The notes under the pieces are model-generated. The model had not been told where the DNA came from. It ran no database searches and worked only from the letters and a program-made list of their open reading frames with translations. Positions 48,901 to 59,707 of a stretch of DNA of 64,000 bases are shown here, one piece after another; position 1 is the first letter of the stretch, and each line of letters begins with the position of its first letter. This DNA is from Ilex aquifolium (lineage: Eukaryota; Streptophyta; Magnoliopsida; Aquifoliales; Aquifoliaceae), in contig OX637395.1 in assembly GCA_951799425.1 (NCBI GenBank), positions 36,914,323 through 36,978,322 on the forward strand. The letters are read 5' to 3'. The position numbers were made by a program, and so were the translations under genes.

Positions 48901-51647
48901 AAACTTCCACAAGAAAGTTCATGACAAATCCAACATACTTTTTAATTTGATAGAAATGCCTTTAAATACAAGATGACAATTACTTTGATAACTAACCTAA
49001 CCCATGACACCATTATCTAGTAACTACCACATCACAAACCCACCTATTAAATAACTTCTAATCAATTAACTCTAATATTACATTAAAAATATGCACATAA
49101 CACTTTTCTTCACCAAGGACTGGTACTGAATTCTGTTGATATTAGATAAAGCGTACCTTCTGTTGAAGTGTACCTTTTGGATGGGCCAAATGGCGGTGAT
49201 GGAGTATGGCGCTGAGACCCTTCTAGTGTCAGTCAAGGTCAATATGGAATGAGGATGTTATGTGTATTTATGAATTATTTATCTCGCTAATTTGGCCATT
49301 GTCCCACTGGTGTAATGTTCTAACTAGTAGCAATGAAAAGTAATGTTCTAACTAGTAGCAATGAAAAGTAATGTTCTAACTAGTAGCAATGAAAAGTAAT
49401 GTTCTAACTAGTAGCAATGAAAAGTAATGTTCTAACTAGTAGCAATGAAAAGTAAGGCAGCAAGGCTGCCATCTGGATGATTTGATGCTTCGCTTCTTTT
49501 CAAAAGGTATCTGTTGTTTGGCGACATTAGAACTCCATTTGAATTTTTCTTTTGAACAGGGAAAAAAAAAGAAAAAAAGAAATTCAAATGGGGTTTTCTA
49601 ATTGGTATGGATTTTAAGGTGTTAAATTATGACAGTTGTTAAATAGGCCTCTTTTTGCTTGGTATATAATTACATTTTTTATTCACTATTTTGGCAATTA
49701 GTTGCTTTTATCGTGATTCTACTTTTGCTGTAAGATCGGCTACCTTGTGCATGCTAATTCACAACGAATGCTTGTGTCTCTTACTACTCATGCTTGTGAT
49801 TTGTAGTGATGTGAAATTTGCATATCAGGATCAGTTAAAAGACTAACGAAAGTTTCATGATTTCAGTTTTTTTTTTGCCTTGGTAAATGTGGTTGTTTAG
49901 TGATCTGTTTGTCTACTTTAATCATTTGATATGCAGGGCTAAAATTACCTCCACCATGTTCTGAATCAGATGCGCATTTGCGAAATTGAACAAGATTCTG
50001 GATTAAAGGGTTGTTTTGTATTCAGTGAATAGTTTTGATGTTGTTGCTTAACTGCTGATGTTTCAAGGAAGTCATATCAGAGAAACTAAATCATCTCTGG
50101 TTTATAAATTTCTTGGCATTTTGCATTACAGATATTGACATGGTCATCCTGAAGTTTCTTTTTATGTCATATACATAGGTGTTATAGTCGAGGCCAAAGC
50201 TCAACTGGTTGGAATTCATGAGAGAGTAAGGAGTGATGTTGACGGCAACCTCTCCCGAACATCAGCTGTTCAACCTAATGGTTCTTTGAGCACACCGGAA
50301 GGAGGCAAGCGCGTGGTAACTGCTGCCAATCCAAATGCAGAAGATGCAGCAGAGCTTCTGAGGTACGTATCTTTTCTTTCTAACAGGTAGCTGAGGCATT
50401 TATTCATTTGAGTTCCCCTTATTATACCTTGAGGTGTTTGAAGGCTAATTTGTGTGTTTTGTTTGGTATATCCATAGAGGTACGGGGCATATGGTCCATG
50501 TTCTGATTACCCTTAATGAAAGATGAAAATTTTTAGTGATTACTGTTTAAGTGCTTTTGATTATGCACAATTAGTCACCCTAAAGGATTAACTTTCGCTT
50601 AAAATGGATTTGGCCTTTTTAGCTGGATAAGCTTTACTTTTTACTGAGAATGTTATGTGGAAGCCATCGTCTTAACTTATCAAAAAGTTGTAGAGGGAAG
50701 TTGCAAAAACAATTTTAAATCAACAATTTACTCTTACATGTTATGTGAAGTTTGAAGGGCTTGAACTAATAAAATGGTAAGTGAAGAGTATGGTCCCCAT
50801 TATTTGAGAGTGCTGTGAAGGACAGACGGGTATAGAGCCAACTCTTATACATGATTCGTACGATTGGCTGCTCTCATTTTTGAACCTACAACTTCACGAT
50901 TGTTAGCCCAACACTTTTTACCACTGCATCAGTCAATGATCCCTGCTTGTACTACTGATTTTGCACTAATTTATTAGTTTTATCTGGCAGTATGAAGTTT
51001 TGATGGTCAATTATTTTATTTATGAGAAGTAGTAGCATAGGTCGCTTACAAAATTTTCTAGGCCCATATTTTACATATATAGGTTTCTCAGTTTGCACAA
51101 GAGTGAAACAAGTGGTTTATTATTTTAAAGAAGAGTTAAGACTTCGTCTTTTTGGTGATATATGGGTATGACTCTGCACTTACACAATGTTATTTAGCAA
51201 TAAATTTGAGATCATAACATATTGTGGGACCCATAAACTTTATGCTCTCTGACCAGGCAATATAATTATATTTGTCGTGTTTGCAACCTTGTAGCTTCCA
51301 ACCATACTCCCTCTCCCTCATGTTTTCATCTGTGTGAATATGTAAAATGAAAATTCTTGTTGTGCATTGACATGTAAATGTGCATACTGTATGTTGCTAA
51401 GAATGGACGAGTTTCTTTTTGTAGGATGTGCCTACAGTGCGGAATCCCCAAAACATACTCTAATGCACGGGGAATAGTATGCCCTGTATGTGGTGATCGC
51501 CCTCCTGCAGACACAGACAAAGAGTCACTGAAGAAGAAGGGATCCACCATTAAAGATAAGGAGAAGAGTAAAAGAATGAAGGGTCAGTCATCTCATGCTT
51601 CGTGGAAAAGTGAGACAGAGATGCAGCTTCGACAGCAGTTTGATTAG
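45946..51647 (+). CDS. Acidic protein with C-terminal zinc ribbon, function unknown
   Basis: Four exons, 45946-46158, 46259-46382, 50179-50362 and 51425-51647, give 247 residues. I chose the start MSLALVQGYSSADEEEEEEP at 45946; an in-frame ATG at 45802 would add 48 residues of unconvincing sequence. The N-terminus is strongly acidic (Glu run, then SSDDEDDDDDDDGD). A basic patch follows (KRWRHGGRRNRQEKKD). The C-terminus carries two Cys pairs (CLQCG and CPVCG, 13 residues apart), a likely zinc ribbon, then a Lys-rich tail. The acidic-basic-zinc layout suggests a nuclear protein, but I do not recognise the family. Intron 2 is 3.8 kb and hosts the composite LTR element and a minisatellite. The exon 2 acceptor (GGAG at 46258) is weak but is the one that keeps the frame. 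Confidence 0.75.
46954..48051 (+). mobile_element. Left half: miniature LTR retrotransposon, plus orientation
   Basis: The 303-bp 5' LTR runs TGTTATG...CATAACA (46954-47256) and is followed by a decayed primer-binding site TTGGTATTAGAAT. The internal part is 545 bp with stops in every frame. A polypurine tract (AAAAGGGAAATGAAA, 47787-47801) precedes the 3' LTR, which starts TGTTATATACATA at 47802 and stops after about 250 bp at the central palindrome. Confidence 0.75.
48052..49102 (-). mobile_element. Right half: miniature LTR retrotransposon, minus orientation
   Basis: Read on the minus strand: a 307-bp 5' LTR (49102 to 48796), the primer-binding site TGGTATCAGAGTC (48793-48781) typical of plant initiator tRNA-Met priming, about 460 bp of internal sequence, a polypurine tract AAAGGGGAATGGAA (48318-48305), and a 3' LTR from 48304 (CGTTATGTGCATA) truncated at the central palindrome. 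Its LTRs match those of the left half, but its internal sequence is clearly different. Confidence 0.78.
49313..49452. repeat. Minisatellite, 28 bp x 5
   Basis: Five perfect head-to-tail copies of a 28-bp unit starting TAATGTTCTAACTAGTAGCA and ending ATGAAAAG, inside intron 2 of the zinc-ribbon gene. There are no spacers, so it is not a CRISPR array. Confidence 0.97.
50790..50945 (-). mobile_element. SINE-like element in intron 3 of the zinc-ribbon gene
   Basis: On the minus strand the head TGATGCAGTGGTAAAAAGTG leads to a B-box-like AGGTTCAAAA (50877-50886). The body ends 'CTCTCAAATAATGGGGACCA', matching the copy at 8103-8262. No target duplication was found. Confidence 0.5.
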
Positions 51648-51808
51648 CAGAATGTAAGTATGCTTTTACCGATTACCTGGGCTTGTGGTGTAATGTAGCA
51701 TTTTAATTAACAAATTAGGAGTTAATGGAGTTCAATAGTCTGTCTATTCAATCAGACACAAAAGTGCATTAGGGAACGCAAAATATGTATTATGCAAAAT
51801 CTGCAAGT

Positions 51809-52046
51809 GGAACTGGTGTGTGGAGGAAACTGCTCCAAGATTTCTTTTAGATTCCGTTCAATCTGATGTATCCTGTTTATTAATTAATGCAATGGCTGAG
51901 AGACCATCCTTTTTTCGCGTCCCCCCCCCCCCGGGGAACTGGTGTGTGGAGGAAACTGCGCCAGGATTTCTTTTAGATTCCGTTCAATTTGATGTATCCT
52001 GTTTATTAATTAATGCAATGGCTGAGAGACCATCCTTTTTTCGCGT
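51809..52046. repeat. 112-bp direct duplication around a C homopolymer
   Basis: Copies 51809-51920 and 51935-52046 start GGAACTGGTGTGTGGAGG and end TTTTTTCGCGT, with about three differences. They are separated by CCCCCCCCCCCCGG. They lie just downstream of the zinc-ribbon stop codon, probably in its 3' untranslated region. Confidence 0.9.
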
Positions 52047-52528
52047 ATATCTGATGATTTAAACATCAAGCTATTAGCTGTTGTGGTACCTTGTTCCTGC
52101 ATACATGAGCACAAACACACAAGCATATATGTACCTATACACATTTTTTTCTGCTGTACAATTGACTTCTCTATCAATATCATCAGTTTTACTTCATTTT
52201 TCCAATTTCTTAAAAGATATATATGAGAAAGGGTGCTGCTGTGGACCTCTACCTCTTTATAATAACTGGAGGGATGGCATGCTAATTGCTATGCCCACAA
52301 CACCCAATTTATTCTTGCTCACAGAAAGTTCAGTGGGTAGTCGGGACAGCCATTGTGAAATATATGCACTGCTGATTTGTGGGAACTGAGACTCTGCCAC
52401 CTAGATGATTTGGTGCTTGCTTCATTAACAAATATACTTGAATCTAGATGGTCTTATAAAGTGGAGTAACTTCTTTTTGAAGGTTTATGCAGATTAAGAA
52501 GACTATGGACTTTAGACATAGTCCGGTG

Positions 52529-52724
52529 TTTTTTTTTTTTTTTTTTTTGTTATAGGGTGTTCAGGCTTGGTACAACTATTTCCGGATACTGGTCACCTAG
52601 CTCGAATGGATTTTGAACGTATCCCCTGAGGAATAAGGGTGGCCCAAAGGGGGGTATGGAAAATGTTGAACCTGATATTTTTGTATTATCAAAGGGCAGA
52701 CTCAGTCACTGAACCACTCCTAAG
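52529..52724 (-). mobile_element. SINE-like element with A tail, inverted
   Basis: A run of 20 T (52529-52548) would be the A tail on the minus strand. At the other end lies a tRNA-like head, GGAGTGGTTCAGTGACTGAG (52701-52720), with a B-box-like AGGTTCAACATT (about 52662-52673). It is different from the other SINE-like copies here. Target duplication was not found. Confidence 0.45.
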
Positions 52725-52726
52725 GG

Positions 52727-53274
52727 TCTGTTTGTTTAGCAAGATAATGCTAAAAAATGCAAGAGAAAATTTTAAAATTCTATGTGTGTTTGTTTAGTAT
52801 GAAATAAAAAATAAATTTTTTTCAAGCCTAGATTTTCTCACATTTAACTAATTTTTTTTCTTGCAAAAATCAGAAAGTTGTGGTCAATAATCTAATTTCT
52901 CATTTTTTCGTTATTTTTCTTAAAATATTCAATTCATTATTAATTTTAAAAATTTTTGTACAAATTAGATTAATCATATAATTTGGTTTAGAGATTAGGG
53001 TTCAAGTCGATCTTTGTTCCTGAATTAGGTTAGTAGCTAATTTTTTTAAAATTTGAATAATAAAAAATATTTTTTTTCGTTAGACCGAGTTAAAATAATT
53101 AAGGATAATTTAAACAATTAAAAAAAATTCTTATAACTTTTTTTTTTTTCCAAATAATTGAATGAAATTGTTTTAAAATTTGTTTAGAAGTTTTTCATGT
53201 TAACTAAATACATGCACGCAAATATATTTTCTTTCACTTCACTTTCCATCATCTTTTTTTGCTAACCAATGGAC
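52727..53274. mobile_element. Possible MITE with GTCYRTTKGTTAGCAA-like ends
   Basis: The left sequence GTCTGTTTGTTTAGCAAGAT and the reverse complement of the right sequence, GTCCATTGGTTAGCAAAAAA, are similar over about 20 bases. The interior is AT-rich and non-coding. No target duplication is clear. Weak call. Confidence 0.3.
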
Positions 53275-53644
53275 AAGCGGTGGAAAGTTGGAAACTACCA
53301 AGCTGGAGTAGGATAAGAGCAGAGGGAATTTTTGGTGGAGCGATGAAATACGTAGATATCGAAAAGAACACCAACGGCGAAATCACTCTGAGCCTAAGGG
53401 TTCGGGCATAATCCAGTTGCTGTGTGCATCAGTGTACTCAAATATGATTTATTATGGCAGATATGGTTTTAATATGACAAAGGGAATTTGATTGTGGAAC
53501 TTGGAGAGAGAGAGCATTTTGTATGAAGTGGTGGTAGAAGTGAAATCAATCAAATCCTAGGAATGTGAAAACATAAATAGCCATGCGAAACCTGCAAAGT
53601 CTCACAAACTAAACTCTTCAAATTTGGTTAATAAATTTGTTTTA

Positions 53645-53770
53645 CAGATGACACGTGGCGTGGAGATCAAACAAAGATTGTTGTGTGTGTCAGACAGAAT
53701 TCGTGGACGGGGCGGGAGGTGTCGAGATGCGATCTGTTTCTGAGCTCTGATTGGTCCACGTGTGTGTCCA
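53645..53770. promoter_or_regulatory. ACGT-core cluster (ABRE/G-box-like)
   Basis: ACACGTGGC (53651-53659) and CACGTG (53757-53762, within GTCCACGTGTG) are preferred bZIP/bHLH sites, with an ATTGG (inverted CCAAT) next to the second. The stretch is GC-richer than its surroundings and looks like a core promoter, but no gene start follows on either strand within about 2 kb. It could be the relic of a lost gene. Confidence 0.3.
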
Positions 53771-54156
53771 ACTTCGCGCGTATTATTCACGCGTTAGTCA
53801 ACTTTTGTGGTGCATGCACCTCATGGTAGTGTTTGGTGACACACTTTGTTTTGTTGTGTTACGTGTATGATGGTTTACTTTGCTTAAGCACGCACTTATT
53901 CTTCTAATTGTTTATTGCTAATAATAATTATAGGGAGAGAGACAGAAAGAACTTTCTCATATTCAACTCGAGTTCACAATTTTTTTGAAACACAACTTAT
54001 TTTTTAGATCGTTGGCTAATGTTTATGTTTATGTTGATGATAATGGATTTAAGTCTAGATTTTCTCTAGAGTTCAAAACTCTTTTGGCTCACATAAGGCT
54101 ACCCAAGCGTCTCATTTAGATAACATTCACTAGGCTTAAGTTGGACCGCAGTCTAA

Positions 54157-54711
54157 TGTCATAAAAGCCCGAAACAAACCAACTCAGGATAAGTGACAGC
54201 TCGACAAGCCCACTAGAGGTACCAGATCGGAGAACGAGAGCACGACACCAAGCCAGTTGGCAAAAACTACAAAACGACACGTGGATAGGAGACAAGGAGA
54301 TAACATCTGACAATCCTGGTGGAGGAAAACCCGTCGATAATGGAGATGGCTTACATATTCTAATCGGTGCATAGCGGGTGCAGAAAAACGTCAGGGATGA
54401 CAACTCCCATAACAAGGCAAACACAGAGGGGACCACAGAATCAGCCAAAAGTGAATCGCCATGAAATCCTAACAACTGGATGTATAAATAGCTAATGATG
54501 CCACACAGAGAGATATAGAGAAATACCACCTAGCAGTAATCTAGGCAATATTATGTATAAAAAACTTCCAGCCACATACCTTGTAACAATAATTTTCTTC
54601 CCCAAGTAATACAATTCCCAATGAGCAAAAGTCTCTCTTACAGTGGATGTTACCTTAGTCATTCGATTAGGGTGAACCACTCATATTGTTGCTTTCGTGT
54701 TACATTTAACA
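54157..54711 (+). mobile_element. Possible solo LTR
   Basis: The segment TGTCATAAAAGCCCG...TTTAACA has TG/CA ends, a TATA-like TGTATAAATAG (about 54479), a transcript-like stretch with 'AGTAATACAATTCCC', and an end 'GTTGCTTTCGTGTTACATTT' typical of plant LTRs. No 5-bp duplication matches at these borders, so the ends are provisional. Long minus-strand frames here are not genes. Confidence 0.35.
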
Positions 54712-56228
54712 CGTAGCACACTTTTTATTATATACACACGTTCACACACTCTCTGGACCACATCCCAGACTATTATGTAGTCAGGTCCAGTCGATTTCGA
54801 ACACCGTCAACCGTAACTTAACTTTTTTCATACTATGAACTTAAAATCACGCGATACATTATTCGAACTCGACTTGAATATTGAATGAACTTAAATTTAA
54901 AAAATATATATATATGATCATATTTGGGTGGTAGATTTCCAGCTCACCCAGAACTACCATCTAGTTTCAATGAACCATTATGATACTGTAGTAAGAAACT
55001 TGAATCCCAAGTACAAGATATACAGTTAGGCAATCTTGAGGCATTCGTGTTGACTCCAACCATGTATTATAGCCTCATAAAATTAGCAAAAAAGTCATCA
55101 AAATACACCACCAAACAGAACACAATTGCCTGAAATTGCACTCGTGACTGCATTTTCACATTGCATTTTGATGTTGTAAAAAGATAAACAACGTACACGT
55201 AACACTTACCTAATAATCGAATAGTATTATGTCGTATTTGAATCGTATTATTTTGTGTTTCTAATGATAAGTTATGATTAACTATCCGCTTGTTTAACTA
55301 ATTGTGTGAGATAATCTAACACAGACCCGTCTATTTGTTAATCGTGTTATGTTTTGATTCATATGTATTAACCCATGAATTATCCATAGGCATTTCATAA
55401 GCTGAAAATTCACTTGGTTGGAATGTTTATAAAAGCAAGTAAAAAAATCTTCTATGTCAGAAACTATAAATACTAATAAAAAAATATCAAAAAAAAAATT
55501 TCATACTATACAAACAAACAAGTTTGACGTGTCAAAATCGAGTTACTAGTATTTCACAGTAACTCGGCCTTTTTTACGATCTAGGGTGGTGAGTCGTGTT
55601 CTTTTTAAATTTATATATGCCAAGAATTCATAAGCCTTAATGCGCTAGCTAATTTCGTAATATAGGGATGTGAATTTCTTAGCATAAAGACATATAACGA
55701 TACAAACACAATCCTAACCATTGATTTGTATTGGTTTATTTTATAAACCAATACAACAATTCTTTGATGCATCAAGATGGATATTTGTTCTCGATGATTA
55801 GGTTAGCTTCTTGAGACCCAATAATCAATGCACAAGGTTCTCACTATTTTTAGGATAGAAAAAAAAAAAAAATAGATCGCCACTCCACGCTCTCAATGGC
55901 TTTATGTTTTCTTTACCTGTATAATGAATCATTGATATTGATCACGCATTTTTTAAAATCGTTGTTACAACTTAAAAACTTGCTACATGTAATCACATAC
56001 AAACCCCACACGCTGCGTAAAATAATCCAAAAGAATATGACTAAGATTACCTATTTCCAATATCAAGCTCACTAAATGTAAAGATTGTCTTTGTGATGCT
56101 CGTTACAGTCTGCTACACTAATCATAGCCGTTATATGTGGGAAAAAAAATTTATATGTAACAATATCGGATTACCACCGATACCATTCCATAATGGCTAT
56201 TACAATCTGTAACGAGCGATTTTCAAAA
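54712..56228. other. Intergenic region downstream of SAUR
   Basis: AT-rich. About 55200-55390 carries the 'cgtgttatg/atcgtatt' dispersed repeat type. About 56095-56215 contains two inverted phrases ('tgctcgttacagtctgctac' and 'tggctattacaatctgtaacgagcg'). No gene is seen. Confidence 0.5.
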
Positions 56229-56453
56229 CTATGACATTACCCTTTTGAAGGCGGTTTCGTCGCAAGGCAGGATAATGCCTTTCTGGCTAGGATAGCCATA
56301 CTCTTCTGCAGCCCTCTCTAACAATTGCTGGAAAGAGGGATTCCTCAAATAAGATGTTGGAACAAAATATCTCCTCAATTCTTCTCCTACATAGACCACA
56401 AAATGGCCCTTTGGAGCTCTTTTCCACCCTTCCATTGCTTGTATTTTAGCCAT
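56229..56453 (-). CDS. SAUR-type auxin-responsive protein, short
   Basis: A single-exon gene of 74 residues. The SAUR core is clear: APKGHFVVYVGEELRRYFVP, YLRNPSFQQLLERAAEEYGY and GIILPCDETAFKRVMS. SAUR proteins are small, short-lived products of auxin-induced genes; many inhibit PP2C.D phosphatases and thereby activate plasma-membrane H+-ATPases to promote cell expansion. SAURs are usually 85-110 residues. Here the N-terminal extension is only about 12 residues and the protein stops directly after the core, without the usual C-terminal tail. A TATA box lies upstream (listed separately). No neighbouring SAUR copies are seen, although SAURs often occur in clusters. Probably functional, since the frame is clean. 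Confidence 0.9.
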   Translation of the reverse strand: MAKIQAMEGWKRAPKGHFVVYVGEELRRYFVPTSYLRNPSFQQLLERAAEEYGYPSQKGIILPCDETAFKRVMS

Positions 56454-56542
56454 TTTTTCTAAACTTTTTGAGACACAGTTAGAAAGATGTAGTATAGAAA
56501 TATATGAGACTGAAGCATATGTGCCTTGAAGGGTTTCATGAT

Positions 56543-56552
56543 CTATATATAG
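56543..56552 (-). promoter_or_regulatory. TATA box of the SAUR gene
   Basis: CTATATATAG, about 90 bases upstream of the SAUR start codon on the minus strand, at a distance that fits a short leader. Confidence 0.6.
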
Positions 56553-56649
56553 AAGATGGAAAGTATATATTTTGCTAACAGGAATGATACAGTAGCTAAC
56601 TGAAAATAGCTAGAACACCTAAGCTTATTGACTTCTGTGCATGTGCATG

Positions 56650-56680
56650 GTGTGTGTGTGTGAGAGAGAGAGAGAGAGAA
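56650..56680. repeat. TG/AG compound microsatellite in the SAUR promoter
   Basis: (TG)n followed by (AG)n, about 200 bases upstream of the SAUR start codon. Confidence 0.85.
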
Positions 56681-56689
56681 GTTGGATTG

Positions 56690-59600
56690 CACATGGCATG
56701 GTGTGTGTTTGTTTTTTAGACTTGACTTTCTATCCCACTCATGGGTGCATGAATTTAGAATGAGAATCACATGTTGAAATTAGGAAAAGAAGGACACATT
56801 CAATTAACCATTCAATTTACTAATAGGGTTAATAGCTTTTTTTATTATTAAATTATGTATTTTTTGTTAATTTAGTTCTTATTGTATTAATTTTGTCAAT
56901 TTTGTCTCTATTGTATTCAATTCGTGTCATTTTAGTCATTACATAGACGGACCATTAAATTTTTGATAAAATGATCACGTGTTAGACATGTGATACCGTC
57001 TAAAAAAATGACACGTGATCACTGCAGTAAAAAAAATTGATGGATTGTCTAATTAGGATTTAAAGTGATACGGATTGAATACTAGGAAAAGAAGGACTCA
57101 TTCAATTAACCAAACCCCACCCTTCCTTAGGGTGGTGTTTTCTCCTTTTGGGGTTTTGACTCTTACATAAAGTTCTTACTGTGATAATTCAAAAGGCGGA
57201 GAAAATTTCTTACTAATGAATCGATAATCAAAATCATTCCATTCGGGATCCTTTACTCTATCAAATTATCAGATTTCTAAATTCTCATAAGGAGAGGTTA
57301 GGTTGGGAAACGCTATAAAAACAAGTTTCGTTAACGAAGAATAATCTTAACCATATTTCTTTTGAATTTATCATTACAAGTTAAATTCTATTGTGTGTAA
57401 TTAACTCCCAAGTCCCCCGTTATCGTGCTAATCAAGACTCTCTTGCAAGAGCCAAACTTAGAAACTCAGTGAGCCAACAATTATTAGTTATATCCACTTT
57501 TTATCAGATGTGTGTCATTTGAAACGCTTAGTGAACAACAAATTCTTTTAACGTCAACCTAACAATGTCCTACCAATCATGTATATCGGACAACCAACGC
57601 TCTTCTACGAGTGCAAGACTCGAAATGCCGACAAGTGAACAATTTATTATTTCATTCAATTTTTTAGACGTGCTTTGTTTTGACTCAATCGTTTTGGTGC
57701 CAACCTTGAAATGACCTAACTTGCGTTATTAGTGCATTCTGTATGAGTGGAAGATACACCCTTTCGTGGGTTACCTTCTTTATGTGCAAAAACAGTGGAA
57801 TTTTGGTTGCTTGTACGAGTACAATTTCTCTAGTTCCCACAAGCAATGTTTGCAGTTAGGAAGCTATAAGTTCATGGCCTGTTTACTCTAAGATGTCTTT
57901 AATTGTAAATAGATGAACGGTTAACCTCACCATCAACGACCAAAAATTCGTTTCAGCCAATTGTTTTGATCACCTAGGAACGGAAATATTTCGACGTGTT
58001 TCAAAAACGGTTCGACCCATTTCAAAAATAGAATGTAAAAGATAAAAAAAATTAAGAATTATTTTTTCAAAATATTAGTCGAAATATGTCAAAGTATTTT
58101 GAAATATTTTGAAGCATTCCAAAACATTTGTGCAAATCTATTGAAATATTACAAAATACTTCGAAACATTATGAAACACTTCGAAATAGTAGAATTTCGA
58201 TTCTATCACTGATTTGTTTCGGTCTCCTTAAAAATGGAAACGTTTCGGAATATTTCGATCGTTTCGAAACGAATTTTTGATCCAAGCTCACCATAAAGAT
58301 ATTGTGCACTTTTTTTGATCATAGCTTAATGGGTTTAAACCGTCTCTTAAAGATTATCGCGTAAATTTAACATGTCGGCACTAGTTCGGTATATCATGTG
58401 GCCTGTTTCCCTTAACAAAACAGCCAAATATCAAAACCCAAAAAGATATACAACACCCATTGTTCATGCAATTATTCTCTATTATTTGTTGGTTTATTTT
58501 TGTGCAGAAGCATAAAAATCAAGTCATGCTACTCGAGTTCAGATCGGATTCGACTCAAGCTCGGCTCATTTTGTACAATTTGTTTGACTTGTTTAAAAAA
58601 ATGAACCTAAAAAGCTCGACTCATTTATCACCTCAAACCGTTGGAACTTCTAGCTGTGTAAAATGTAATGCTTGTAGTGGATAGATATTATTCGGAACAT
58701 GGAATAAAAAAGGTCATACTCAATACATAAAACTATCATCTATATCAATATCTAGAAGATTAACGATAGATGATAGACAATTTTAACCCTGGTTTGGAGA
58801 GGTTGATTCTGAACTCGAACCCGCAATGTTTCACTTGGAACATAGGAACATGCAACAAAAAGAAAAACCAGAGAACTAAAGACAACAGTTTACCCTAATC
58901 AACAGAACAAAATTTTTTTCTTTTGCAGAGTAATTTTTCATGATGTTTTGTGTTTTCGTTTCTTCGATTTGACAAAAGTATTTCCTCATACAACACAGCT
59001 AGAGCAGATGTGGCCAAACCCTTGTCAAATTCAAAGGTAACAACTTCTCTATATTAACCAAATTTGTATGATCGACCGGTAAGCAAGATCTAGGAAGTTC
59101 TAAACTTCCTGAAACCATTATGTATCATCTGAAATTAAAATGATACAAGGTTTAATGTTGTTCAGAAGATGGTAATCTAAAGCCTTTGATCTAACTTTGG
59201 GAAAACTATTTGTAATAATACTTCATAAAGTGAGAATTTATCTCATGTATGCCACAAGTTTTAGTAAGTCACAAGCCAAAACACCACCAGAAAGTGACTA
59301 TGCATCTCATGCTAACACTTGCAAAGAATCTAAACAATTGGGAAAGCATCCAAACATAGCATTTATACAGAAACTGGAAATAAATCCGCGTTATTCAATA
59401 TAAACTGTACACTCTCATTCAGACGAACTTTCACATAATAAAGAGATAACAATATCCAACAGATACAACGACGACAAGAAAATAATATATAACATTTCGG
59501 AAATATATGCAACTGGAAGCAGAATTCCTTTGTCCTCTACACTCAAAGCTGAAGCAAGCCCAAGTGGTCAAAACTTGTAGAAACCAAAATTGAGAACAGA

Positions 59601-59707
59601 CACGGCCATAAGCTTATGTGTATGATAAAGATCCGGTAATAGAAAACAAAATGCCAGCAAATGGGGAACAACAACAGCACATCTTACCAACAAGAGAGGA
59701 ATGTACA
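56690..59707. other. Intergenic region between SAUR and Pumilio
   Basis: No gene is supported. About 56820-57080 reads like a plant transposon remnant ('tttagtcattacatagacgg', with an inverted pair around ACACGTGATCAC). About 57940-58280 is full of 'tttcgaaatatttcg/gaaacgtttcg' phrases in both orientations, a dispersed repeat style. About 58530-58620 has 'gactcaagctcggctca' repeat phrases. The part from about 58900 may belong to the Pumilio 3' flank. Confidence 0.45.

Larger units (their letters stand above)
46954..49102. mobile_element. Composite of two inverted miniature LTR retrotransposons
   Basis: Order: LTR (46954-47256), internal, LTR part (47802-48051), then inverted LTR part (48052-48304), internal, inverted LTR (48796-49102). 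Both outer ends are U3 starts (TGTTATGTGCATA inward). A perfect 5-bp direct repeat CTTTT flanks the whole unit (46949-46953 and 49103-49107). The two halves meet at CCCCCTCGAGGGGG (48045-48058). No gag or pol frame is present, so both halves are non-autonomous (TRIM/SMART-like in size). Confidence 0.75.

Noticed and set aside
49313..49452. CRISPR-like array
   Set aside because: The repeats are contiguous, with no spacers, in a plant intron.
49937..49990. Exon-like piece LKLPPPCSESDAHLRN after a CAG acceptor in intron 2 of the zinc-ribbon gene
   Set aside because: It meets a stop at once and would truncate the protein. Skipping it joins exons 2 and 3 in frame. It could be a minor terminal exon, but nothing supports it.
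54116..54529. 137-codon minus-strand frame
   Set aside because: Lies within the putative solo LTR and shows no protein family.
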